Origin: DTLC01 sp964555645
GTDB lineage: Bacteria > Verrucomicrobiota > Verrucomicrobiia > Limisphaerales > DTLC01
Length of the DNA: 64,000 bases
Reading direction: 5' to 3'
Assembly (NCBI GenBank): GCA_964555645.1
Contig: CAZKTA010000003.1
Location: 62,001-126,000, forward strand
Position 1 is the stretch's first letter. Each line of letters starts with the position of its first letter. This document shows positions 17,922 through 26,108 of this stretch, piece after piece. A program made the translations under genes and the position numbers. The notes beneath the pieces are model-generated. The model ran no database searches and had not been told where the DNA came from. It saw only the letters and a list, made by a program, of their open reading frames with translations.

Positions 17922-19352
17922 TCATTTGCGTCGGCTGCGCCGGCCTGCCTCAAGCGGAAGGGCCAGATACTGCGCCGTGTTGGCATAACAAATGTTACGG
18001 ATCATCTGTCCAATCAATTTTTCATCCTTGGGCAGCAGGCCGTTCTCAACGTCCCGGCCAATCAGGTTGCAAAGCACACGCCGGAAATACTCGTGGCGCG
18101 GGAACGACATGAACGAGCGCGAGTCTGTTACCATGCCGACAAACCGCGACAAAAGCCCAAGATTCGACAGTGTGTTAAGCTGCCATTCCATACCTTCCTT
18201 TTGATCGAGGAACCACCAGCCTGAGCCGAACTGGATTTTGCCTGGCACACTGCCGTCTTGGAAATTCCCGAGCATCGTCCCGAACACGTAATTGTCTGCA
18301 GGGTTAAGATTGTAAATGATCGTCTTCGGAAGCGCGTTTTGCTGGTCAAGCCTGTCCAGATACGCCGCCAGAGCTGCGGCCTGCGGCCAGTCGCCAATCG
18401 AATCGAATCCAGTATCAGGGCCGAGCTTTTGGAACATACGGGTGTTGTTGTTGCGCATCGCGCCCAGGTGAAGCTGCATGACCCAGCCTCTGCGTGCGTT
18501 GAGCTGACCGAAAAATTCCATCATAAATGACGCGAATTGGCTGTGCTCGGCTGCTGACACTTGCTGGTTGCGTCGTGCTTTATCGAAAACGGAGGCCGCA
18601 ACTCTATCTGAACAAAAATCTGCATAACAATGGTTTAAGCCGTGGTCAGACAACCGGCACCCATGCTCGTGGAAGTACTCATGCCGTTTCTCGAGTGCGT
18701 CAATGAACGTGCTGAAATTGCGAATTTCAATGTTCGCTGCTGCTTCAAGCTGTGCCAGCCACTTGTTGAACACGTCAGGCCGATTTACCATCAGGGCTTT
18801 ATCTGGCCTAAACGTGGGCACCATGCGCGTCGGGTGTCCTTGAGACGCAAATTCGCGGTGTGGCTCTAGGTTGTCTGTGGGATCATCAGTGGTGCACACG
18901 ACCACAACGTTGAACTTCTTCAGAATTCCTTGGGTAGTAAACTCCGGCGTGGCTAGCTTTGCATTTGCCTTTTTCCAGATTCGCTCGGCGCTTTTCTCAT
19001 CTAGCAGTTCGTCTATCCCGAAGTACCGCTTCAATTCCAGATGTGTCCAGTGGTACAACGGATTACGCAGCGTATATGGCACTGTCTTTGCCCACGCCAT
19101 GAACTTCTCGAACGGGCTGGCGTCTCCAGTGCAAAACCGTTCCGGCACACCGTTAGACCGCATAGCACGCCACTTGTAGTGGTCCCCCTCGAGCCAAATC
19201 TCGAAAAGATTGCTGAACTGCCTGTTCCGCGCTATATCGCCCGGCGAAAGATGACAGTGAAAATCACAAATCGGCTCGGCCTCGGCGTACTGGTGGTACA
19301 ACCGCTGCGCTGTCCGTGTTGTCAACAAGAAATCTTCCGTGATGAACTTCAT
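17922..19352 (-). CDS. uxaC: Uronate isomerase
   Basis: The 476-residue product has the length and motifs of UxaC. The amidohydrolase-fold metal site H32-x-H34 lies in FHCHLSP, preceded by ICD; TTDDPTD and RPDKAL lie mid-protein; the C-terminal TDSRSFMSFPRHEYFRRVLCNLIG block is diagnostic. It isomerises D-galacturonate to D-tagaturonate and D-glucuronate to D-fructuronate in the cytoplasm. It leads the minus-strand operon uxaC-exuT-pel-GH28 and is divergent from uxaE across 175 bp. Confidence 0.97.
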   Translation of the reverse strand: MKFITEDFLLTTRTAQRLYHQYAEAEPICDFHCHLSPGDIARNRQFSNLFEIWLEGDHYKWRAMRSNGVPERFCTGDASPFEKFMAWAKTVPYTLRNPLYHWTHLELKRYFGIDELLDEKSAERIWKKANAKLATPEFTTQGILKKFNVVVVCTTDDPTDNLEPHREFASQGHPTRMVPTFRPDKALMVNRPDVFNKWLAQLEAAANIEIRNFSTFIDALEKRHEYFHEHGCRLSDHGLNHCYADFCSDRVAASVFDKARRNQQVSAAEHSQFASFMMEFFGQLNARRGWVMQLHLGAMRNNNTRMFQKLGPDTGFDSIGDWPQAAALAAYLDRLDQQNALPKTIIYNLNPADNYVFGTMLGNFQDGSVPGKIQFGSGWWFLDQKEGMEWQLNTLSNLGLLSRFVGMVTDSRSFMSFPRHEYFRRVLCNLIGRDVENGLLPKDEKLIGQMIRNICYANTAQYLALPLEAGRRSRRK

Positions 19353-19463
19353 TTCTTTGTCAAAATCACCGCGTCTTAGGTGACTTTCAAATTGCTGCCA
19401 AGTTACAAACCGACTCGACCTTGTAAAGCTTCTTCAGCATAAAAATGCGGTGCACAAAATTCA

Positions 19464-19499
19464 GTACGCGTTGCAAAAATTTTAACTTTGCACGCATAC
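19464..19499. promoter_or_regulatory. Candidate operator in the uxaC/uxaE divergent region
   Basis: GTACGCGTTGCAAA (19464-19477) and TTTGCACGCATAC (19487-19499) form an imperfect inverted repeat around a 9-bp AT-rich centre. It lies between two divergent hexuronate genes, where a repressor such as a LacI- or GntR-type protein could control both. No regulator gene of that kind is in the window. Confidence 0.4.
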
Positions 19500-19527
19500 C
19501 CGGTGGTGTAATTTGCTGGGTTTTTGA

Positions 19528-20781
19528 ATGCACAAACTCGCGAAATATTCAATTGGCGTTGGCGATAGGTTTGGCCAACAGGCCAAGGCACAATTGCAGG
19601 CGTGTGTCCTAGCTGCGGAACACCAGCTCGAGCTTGCGCCAGTCTGGAATAAATCAAACCGCGAACATCAAATCATCGGCTCCGAACCGGCCAGTGTTTA
19701 CAATGCAGCAGTGGCAGCAGTTAAAAATCTCGGTTGGACTAAGCCGTGGCATGTGGATGCTGACCATGTTAACCTGCAAACAGTCGACAGGTTTATACCG
19801 TGGTCGGACTTTTTCACGCTTGATGTTGCAGATTGGATCGGCAAGCCACTCGAGCAGACCCAAATCGAAGCATTTGTCAAACGTCATCCGGAATTGACAG
19901 GGAAAATTGAAATTCCCGGTATTGCCCAGGAAATCCGAATCACAGAATTTGAGTTACGGCGCATAGCTACAAAATACCTCGCTGCTGTGCATGCAGCAGG
20001 TCAGATTTACCGGCATATTGCTAAACACAAAGGCCAAGGCACATTCATCACAGAAGTTTCTATGGACGAAACCGATGCACCGCAAACGCCGCCTGAGCTG
20101 CTTGTGATTCTGGCTGCGATTGCGGACGAAAAAATACCTGCCCAAACAATTGCGCCAAAGTTCACCGGCAGGTTTAACAAGGGGGTTGATTACGTGGGCG
20201 AGCTTGCCCAGTTCGAAAAAGAGTTCAACGACGACCTGTGCGTGATACGGTTTGCAATCAAAAACTACGGCCTGCCCGACAACCTCAAACTAAGTGTGCA
20301 TTCAGGCAGCGACAAATTTTCGCTTTACCCGATCATCAACCGTGCGCTCCTCAAAAACGGGGTCGGTCTGCACATTAAAACCGCAGGTACAACTTGGCTC
20401 GAAGAAGTCATTGGCCTCGCAGAAGCAGGTGGCGCAGGCCTTGCCTTGGCCAAGGAAATGTACACCGAAGCACTCGAACACATTGACGAGTTGTGCAAAC
20501 CGTATGCGACGGTGATTGACATAGACAGAACCAAGCTGCCCGATGCGTCCACTGTGTCAAGATGGAGCTCGGCGCAATTCACCGCTGCACTGCGGCACGA
20601 CCCAAAGTGCAAAGAATTTAACCCACACTTGCGCCAATTAATGCACGTGGGTTACAAAATGGCAGCTAAACGCGGCGAGCGATACCTCAAGACTGTGCTA
20701 GATTGTGAACCCGTCATCGCCTGGAATGTCACTCACAACCTGTTTGAGCGCCATATCAAGCCCATCTTCATTGGGTCATGA
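19528..20781 (+). CDS. uxaE: Tagaturonate epimerase UxaE
   Basis: The 417-residue protein matches the UxaE family first characterised in Thermotoga maritima. Recognisable blocks are GVGDRFGQQ at the N-terminus, VDADHVN near residue 76, EVSMDETDAPQTP near 175, KFTGRFNKGVDYVGELAQFEKE near 210, LSVHSGSDKFSLYP near 255 and LHIKTAGTTWLEE near 280. UxaE interconverts D-tagaturonate and D-fructuronate, letting galacturonate enter the fructuronate-mannonate branch. That fits the presence of uxaC and an SDR mannonate oxidoreductase and the absence of altronate genes nearby. Confidence 0.9.
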   Translation: MHKLAKYSIGVGDRFGQQAKAQLQACVLAAEHQLELAPVWNKSNREHQIIGSEPASVYNAAVAAVKNLGWTKPWHVDADHVNLQTVDRFIPWSDFFTLDVADWIGKPLEQTQIEAFVKRHPELTGKIEIPGIAQEIRITEFELRRIATKYLAAVHAAGQIYRHIAKHKGQGTFITEVSMDETDAPQTPPELLVILAAIADEKIPAQTIAPKFTGRFNKGVDYVGELAQFEKEFNDDLCVIRFAIKNYGLPDNLKLSVHSGSDKFSLYPIINRALLKNGVGLHIKTAGTTWLEEVIGLAEAGGAGLALAKEMYTEALEHIDELCKPYATVIDIDRTKLPDASTVSRWSSAQFTAALRHDPKCKEFNPHLRQLMHVGYKMAAKRGERYLKTVLDCEPVIAWNVTHNLFERHIKPIFIGS

Positions 20782-20983
20782 ACGTCCCGACGCGAGCCTA
20801 CGTGTGGATTACCAACCTTTAGACCCAAAAAGGCGCACACAGCGTGATAAACCATTTGCTTGAAATCCGAACCCTGGCACAACAAACTTACCAAGTGCGA
20901 TGTTCTAAACGTTCCCAAGCTTGAATAACAAATTGAACTTCGTTTCTGAAACGACTCGTTCAATAAAAACTTATCCGAACAGC

Positions 20984-22081
20984 ATGACGACACTGAACAT
21001 TAAACCGGCTGAAGCATGTGAATTCGACCTCGTTTCACTCGGGGAGGTCATGTTGCGGCTTGACCCTGGCGAGGAACGCATCCGGTGCGCACGGTGGTTT
21101 CGCGCCTGGGAGGGTGGCGGTGAATACAATGTGGCACGCGGCCTGCGCAAATGTTTTGGCCTGCGTACAGCAGTCTGCACTGCGTTTGCCGACAACGACG
21201 TAGGCCGCCTGATCGAAGACTTCATTTTGCAGGGCGGTGTTGATACGCGGTTTATTAAATGGATTCCGTTCGACGGCGTGGGTCGTACCGTGCGCAACGG
21301 CCTAAACTTCACCGAGCGCGGGTTTGGCGTCAGAGCTGCTCTGGGTGTTTCCGACCGCGGTAACTCGGCTGCAAGCCAGCTTAAGCCGGGCGATTTCGAC
21401 TGGGATAACATCTTTGGCAAACTCGGCGTCCGGTGGTTTCATACCGGGGGAATCTTCGCAGCACTGAGCGATACCACGCCGAAACTCGCAATTGAGGCGG
21501 TCCAAAAAGCAAAACAATACGGTACGATTGTCTCGTATGACCTCAACTACCGGCCGAGCTTGTGGAAATCAATTGGCGGCCAAAAACGTGCACAGGAAGT
21601 CAATCGCGAAATTGCCAAATACGTGGACGTAATGCTCGGCAACGAAGAAGATTTTACCGCTTGCCTCGGGTTCAAGGTTGACGTTGATGAAAACCTGCTT
21701 GAGCTAGACGTGACAGCCTTCAAAAAGATGATCGAAACTGCAGTCACAGAATACCCGAACTTCAAAGTCGTAGCCACGACACTGCGCGCAGCAAAGACCG
21801 CAACACGCAACGATTGGGCGGCTATCTGCTGGATGAACGGCAAATTTTACGAGAGCCGGTCGTATCCCGACCTAGAAATATTGGACCGGGTAGGCGGCGG
21901 CGACAGCTTTGCCAGCGGCCTGATTTACGGGCTAATGACGACCGGTGACCCACAGCTCGCTGTCGAATACGGGGCTGCGCACGGCGCACTAGCCATGACA
22001 ACCCCCGGCGACACATCAATGGCGTCAAAAGACGAAGTCGAGCGCCTTATCAAAGGCGGCAGTGCTAGAGTGCAAAGGTGA
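20984..22081 (+). CDS. kdgK: PfkB-family sugar kinase, probable 2-keto-3-deoxygluconate kinase (copy 2)
   Basis: The ATG at 20984 gives 365 residues; an upstream in-frame TTG is less likely. Motifs are DLVSLGEVMLRLDPGEERI at the N-terminus, GGGEYNVARGLRKC, a long insertion common to both copies (ERGFGVRAALGVSDRG), and DRVGGGDSFASGLIYGLM with the catalytic aspartate. The GEVMLRLDP start is the classic KDG-kinase form, and is better conserved here than in copy 1 (GALVHRLDP). It follows uxaE on the same strand after 202 bp, so it is the better candidate for the KDG kinase of the pathway. Confidence 0.85.
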   Translation: MTTLNIKPAEACEFDLVSLGEVMLRLDPGEERIRCARWFRAWEGGGEYNVARGLRKCFGLRTAVCTAFADNDVGRLIEDFILQGGVDTRFIKWIPFDGVGRTVRNGLNFTERGFGVRAALGVSDRGNSAASQLKPGDFDWDNIFGKLGVRWFHTGGIFAALSDTTPKLAIEAVQKAKQYGTIVSYDLNYRPSLWKSIGGQKRAQEVNREIAKYVDVMLGNEEDFTACLGFKVDVDENLLELDVTAFKKMIETAVTEYPNFKVVATTLRAAKTATRNDWAAICWMNGKFYESRSYPDLEILDRVGGGDSFASGLIYGLMTTGDPQLAVEYGAAHGALAMTTPGDTSMASKDEVERLIKGGSARVQR

Positions 22082-22335
22082 AAAAACACGAGCTCTGAAC
22101 AGACATTTTTCCAACGGCGTTATTTGGGATATGAAAGTGGCTCCCGAGCCGAAGGACTCGATCTCATTGTAACAGGTAGCCCATCGTTCACAACAGGAGT
22201 TGGCGCAAAGCGAAAGGTACGAAAAAAAGCGCGCAAAAAAAGATTGTCAGTGCCGTGCTCTAGGCCTGGCTCCGGCTTAAGCGGCGGCAACAGGCAAATG
22301 ATAACTCGAGCAGGTTTTTGGTTCTGGCCAGTTCA

Positions 22336-23163
22336 ATGGTTTTACGGCTTGAAGCAATTGGCGCTTTACTGGTCGGCCTAGGCGGGGTGGCTATAGGCAA
22401 CTGGTGCGCCCGACTGCGTGACTGGAAATGGTTGCTGGGTTATTTTGTTCCACTTGGCATAATCGGGATTATTGCCATCAGCAACCATTTCCCAGCAGTG
22501 GGACTTACCTGGCCGGTCCGCTGGCTGACTTTCGGGCGCGGTAAATTCGCGCTTATTGGCTTTGTTTCTGCGGTTGTGCTTGCGACACCTGCATTTCGGC
22601 TGCCGCGCAAACGCGATCGGAAGGCGGTCTTGGCTCTAATTACAAGCATCGTACTGGGGGTTGCAGTGTGGCCGTTTGCGGCTGCGGCACTTGTCCAGCC
22701 ACAGCTCAAATCACTGCAGACGCGCGTTGATCAGGATGCTGTATGCCTGCAAAGCACACATTACACATGCGGCCCCGCAGCAGCAGTTACAGCACTGAGA
22801 AAGTTGGGATTACCGGCTGAGGAAGGCGAGTTGGCCTTGCTCGCATTCACAAGCCCTGCCATTGGGACTGCGCCAGACATGCTCGCACAAACATTACAAA
22901 AACGATACTGCAAGGACGGTCTGACTGCACGTCTCAGCTCGTTCAAACGTATTGAGGAGCTTAAAGGGGCAGAGCCAACGATTGTGGTTACGAAGCTGAG
23001 TTTCTTGATTGATCACTATGTGACCGTGCTTGAAGTGACCGAAGACAAAGTGATCATTGGCGACCCGCTCACTGGTTTGAAGGAACTTTCGTTAGGTGCA
23101 TTCGAAAAACTCTGGCGGCGAATAGGCATCGTGCTTGGGCGTAACAGTACACAAGCCCAATAA
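22336..23163 (+). CDS. Membrane-anchored C39-like cysteine peptidase
   Basis: Starting at ATG 22336 the product has 275 residues. Residues 1-120 contain about four hydrophobic segments. The C-terminal half is a papain-like C39 domain: Q139-S-T-H-Y-T-C145-G-P-A-A-A holds the catalytic cysteine, DHYVTVLEV supplies His227, and GDPLTG supplies Asp243. C39 domains usually cleave after double glycine in bacteriocin exporters, but here there is no ABC transporter domain and no peptide gene nearby. It may process a membrane or secreted substrate; the target is unknown. A TTG at 22318 is an alternative start. Confidence 0.8.
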   Translation: MVLRLEAIGALLVGLGGVAIGNWCARLRDWKWLLGYFVPLGIIGIIAISNHFPAVGLTWPVRWLTFGRGKFALIGFVSAVVLATPAFRLPRKRDRKAVLALITSIVLGVAVWPFAAAALVQPQLKSLQTRVDQDAVCLQSTHYTCGPAAAVTALRKLGLPAEEGELALLAFTSPAIGTAPDMLAQTLQKRYCKDGLTARLSSFKRIEELKGAEPTIVVTKLSFLIDHYVTVLEVTEDKVIIGDPLTGLKELSLGAFEKLWRRIGIVLGRNSTQAQ

Positions 23164-23214
23164 GCCAGCAAAAACCTGGTTTGTCATTGCTCACAAGCGG
23201 GTTAGACTCGTGCC

Positions 23215-24156
23215 ATGAAAGTGTTTGTAACTGGCGGGACCGGCTTTGTCGGACGCGAAATTGTGCGTCAGTTGCACGCTGCTGACCATAAGGTGCGGAT
23301 TCTTGCGCGTTACCCCGAATCGAAAAGCATGCAGATGCTGCGTGCGCGTTACAATGCCGAGGCATGCAAAGGTGATGTGACAGACGCCAGCTCGGTTGCG
23401 GGCGCACTTGGCGGATGTGATGCAGTGATTCATCTTGTTGGAATAATAAGCGAGGTCGGCAAACAGACATTTGAAAACATGCATGTGCGCGCCACTGAAA
23501 ATGTCGTGCGCGCAGCCCAAAGTGCGGGTGTACAGAGATACGTCCACATGAGTGCACTTGGTACACGGCCAAATGCAAACTCGCGCTATCACCAAACCAA
23601 ATGGACTGCCGAACAGTTTGTACGCAGTAGCGGGCTGGATTGGACGATTTTCAGGCCTTCGATCATCTATGGCCAAGGCGACAAATTCGTGAACATGTTT
23701 ATGAGCATGGCAAGATTCAGCCCGGTGCTACCTGTCATTGGTGGGCAAGCCACAAAGTTTCAGCCTGTGGCCGTTCAAGATGTGGCGAGCTGTTTTGTCA
23801 AAGCCCTGGCCGAGCCGCGTGCAATTGGTCAGACATTTGACCTTTGCGGACCGGACACCTTTACGCTGCAAGAGATACTGAAGATTGCGCTTGGTATTAC
23901 TGGCCGACGACGTTTGATCATCAAAATTCCATACGGAATCGCGCGTGCGCAGGCTGCGCTGTTTGAATTCATTTTTCCGCGTTTGTTGGGCAAGGCACCG
24001 CCATTGACCCGTGACCAGTTGCTCATGTTACAAGAGCACAACGTGGGTAACCCGCAGCCTGCGATTGATGTTTTTGGTTTAAGACTGCGCCGCCTTCCCG
24101 AGGAGCTGTCAGCTTACCTGCCGTCCCTGAGCAAAGCCAGCCTTGAAAATGCCTGA
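23215..24156 (+). CDS. NDUFA9-like atypical SDR / NAD(P)-binding epimerase
   Basis: The 313-residue protein has the Rossmann start MKVFVTGGTGFVGREIVRQL. VIHLVGII lies near residue 80, HMSALGT near 110, and RPSIIYGQGD near 150. These features define the atypical SDR group related to complex I subunit NDUFA9 and to UbiA-associated or isoflavone-reductase-like proteins. It binds NAD(P); the bacterial function is generally unassigned. The YxxxK motif appears as YHQTKW, so some dehydrogenase chemistry remains possible. It follows the C39 peptidase by 51 bp and may be co-transcribed. Confidence 0.82.
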   Translation: MKVFVTGGTGFVGREIVRQLHAADHKVRILARYPESKSMQMLRARYNAEACKGDVTDASSVAGALGGCDAVIHLVGIISEVGKQTFENMHVRATENVVRAAQSAGVQRYVHMSALGTRPNANSRYHQTKWTAEQFVRSSGLDWTIFRPSIIYGQGDKFVNMFMSMARFSPVLPVIGGQATKFQPVAVQDVASCFVKALAEPRAIGQTFDLCGPDTFTLQEILKIALGITGRRRLIIKIPYGIARAQAALFEFIFPRLLGKAPPLTRDQLLMLQEHNVGNPQPAIDVFGLRLRRLPEELSAYLPSLSKASLENA

Positions 24157-24272
24157 GTTGGATGGCACTTGCGAGCACAGCTTTGGCTTAGATTTTCGTG
24201 CACACAACTGCACAGGCAATTTTCGGCCTGTGAACGCAAAAACCGGTGCGCACTCAACCGACGCTTGCAAAC

Positions 24273-24303
24273 GGACGCCGATGAAACCATTAACAGGGCG
24301 TCC
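24273..24303. terminator. Inverted repeat between convergent genes
   Basis: GGACGCC (24273-24279) pairs with GGCGTCC (24297-24303) across 17 bases in the gap between the NDUFA9-like gene and the convergent NtrC-type gene. A CAGGG/CCCTG pair overlaps its right arm. No T-run, so only a weak terminator candidate. Confidence 0.3.
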
Positions 24304-24397
24304 GACACCCTGCTTAATGCCCACTCCAATCCGATGAATCGAGGTGTCAATTCGGATGGCCAATTTGCACAAAATAGTCTGGCCAAAAACTCAAAGG

Positions 24398-25774
24398 TTA
24401 CAACTCGATGCCGTATGCCTTGATTTTGTTATAAAGTGTTTGGCGACCAATGCCGAGCCGCCTGGCGGCTTCGAGTTTGTTGCCGCCGGTCTCCTTGAGC
24501 ATTTGGATGATCGCATTACGTTCGAGGCCCTCGAGCAAGGTGTAGTTCGTGTCGCCCTGGGTCGCGTCCGCGCGCGAGGTCGCTATCGAAAGGTCAGCGG
24601 CATCAATCTGATCAGACTCGCACAACAGCACTGCGCGCTGGATCTCGTTTTGTAACTGGCGGACGTTACCCGGCCAATCAAACGAAACCAACCTCTCTAT
24701 TGCAGCCTTGGTGAAACCTGTGATGTCTTTCTTGGCCATGGCGGCAAAGAATTTCAGGAAGGCCTCTGCCAGGGGTTGGATATCCTCGCGCCGTTCGCGC
24801 AACGGCGGCAGATGCACCGTGATCTGGCTGATCCGATGGTAAAGGTCTTCGCGCAGTTTGCCCTGTTGGATTGCTTCGTCCGGCACACGGTTTGTTGTGG
24901 CAACGACACGACAATCCGTCTTGTAAACTGTCTTACTCCCGACCGGTCTGACTTCTTTGTCCTGCAAAACCCGGAGCAGTTTACTTTGTGTATCAACGGG
25001 CATTTCGGAAATTTCATCCAAAAGCAACGTGCCGCCCTCGGCTTGTCTGAATAGTCCCTCGCGGTCAACATGCGCGCCCGTGTAAGCCCCCTTGACCGAG
25101 CCGAACAACTCGCTTTCGATCAACTCACGCGGCAGTGCGGCGCAGTTGACCTTTACAAGCGGCCCTTTTGCGCGCGGGCTAAGCGCATGAATCGCGTTGC
25201 AAATGACCTCCTTGCCTGTGCCGGTCTCGCCCGTAATCAACACCGATGCGTCGCTGGCGGCAATTTTCTCGGCTGTGGCAATCACAGCCTGCATGGCCGC
25301 GCTCTTAAATACGGGTCGAATACCGCCCGAGGCAATGATCTCCTCACGCAATGCGCGTCTTTCTTCCTCGGCGCGTTTGTGTTCGATGGCGCGCTCGACC
25401 GTGACGATCAGGTTCGCAAGGTTGAACGGCTTGCTCAGAAAATGAAATGCACCGCGCTTTGTTGCCTCGACGGCGGCATTGATTTTTTCTTCGCCATCGA
25501 GCACTCCGGTCATGAGAATGACCTGTGAATCCGGCCATTGTTTCTTGATCTGCGGCAGCAACGTCAATCCGTCGCCGCTGGGCAACACGACATCTAGCAA
25601 CACAACATCGGGTTCCGGGCCCGACATTGCACCCTTTAGTTCCGGAACGTCGCCAGCTTCAAATACTTCGTATGGCTGGTCTCGAAACTTTTCTCTTTTG
25701 AACGCGTCAAAAAGTTGCTGGCGCAGGTCTGCGCTATCGTCAACGACGAGTATTCTGGGCTTCATATACTCCAT
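24398..25774 (-). CDS. NtrC-family sigma-54-dependent response regulator
   Basis: The 458-residue protein has three domains. A receiver (residues 1-125) carries VVDDS, the phospho-acceptor Asp in DVVLLDVVLPSGDG and the SKPF lysine. A sigma-54 AAA+ domain (about 150-385) has Walker A GETGTGKE, Walker B GGTLLLDEI and the arginine-finger region. A Fis-type helix-turn-helix (about 415-456) ends LGIGRQTLYNKIKAYGIEL. The sigma-54 contact loop reads GAYTGA instead of the usual GAFTGA. It activates sigma-54 promoters after phosphorylation; no partner histidine kinase is adjacent. ATG at 25765 (MKPRILVVDD) is an equally good start. Confidence 0.94.
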   Translation of the reverse strand: MEYMKPRILVVDDSADLRQQLFDAFKREKFRDQPYEVFEAGDVPELKGAMSGPEPDVVLLDVVLPSGDGLTLLPQIKKQWPDSQVILMTGVLDGEEKINAAVEATKRGAFHFLSKPFNLANLIVTVERAIEHKRAEEERRALREEIIASGGIRPVFKSAAMQAVIATAEKIAASDASVLITGETGTGKEVICNAIHALSPRAKGPLVKVNCAALPRELIESELFGSVKGAYTGAHVDREGLFRQAEGGTLLLDEISEMPVDTQSKLLRVLQDKEVRPVGSKTVYKTDCRVVATTNRVPDEAIQQGKLREDLYHRISQITVHLPPLRERREDIQPLAEAFLKFFAAMAKKDITGFTKAAIERLVSFDWPGNVRQLQNEIQRAVLLCESDQIDAADLSIATSRADATQGDTNYTLLEGLERNAIIQMLKETGGNKLEAARRLGIGRQTLYNKIKAYGIEL

Positions 25775-26108
25775 TCAACTTTACCAAAGCGTACTGGCTC
25801 AACCGAAATCTCAGCCAAGCTAACCGCTTGGATATTCGCCTAGCCTACTGCAACCAGCCAAGCTAAAAAACAAGGCAAAAACTGCAAGTCATAGTACACG
25901 TCCTAACCCTCGGCCTACAATTTTCACACCGCTGCATTAACCGCAAGCAAACGGACCTATCTAGCTACTGGTTGCAGCCCACATAACCTGTTTGTGGCAT
26001 GTATGTTGGCCCTTGGCAAAACATGTGTCAACCGTCCAGTTGCGGTTTTCTTAGCGTAAAAAGCACCCAACCCCACACCGCTAGTATGCAAAGATGCACG
26101 GCACAAAC
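25775..26108. other. 334-bp intergenic gap upstream of the NtrC-type gene
   Basis: No convincing gene or RNA. It holds a small inverted repeat, CCAAGC (25815-25820) with GCTTGG (25826-25831), near the NtrC-type gene start; otherwise I see nothing recognisable. Confidence 0.4.

Noticed and set aside
22082..22335. CRISPR array or insertion-sequence remnant in the longer gaps
   Set aside because: No regularly spaced repeats, transposase fragments or terminal repeats were found here or in the other gaps, apart from the inverted repeat reported in the opp operon.
22124..22381. 85-codon frame overlapping the start of the C39 peptidase gene
   Set aside because: Basic, low-complexity translation without family resemblance; overlaps a better supported gene.
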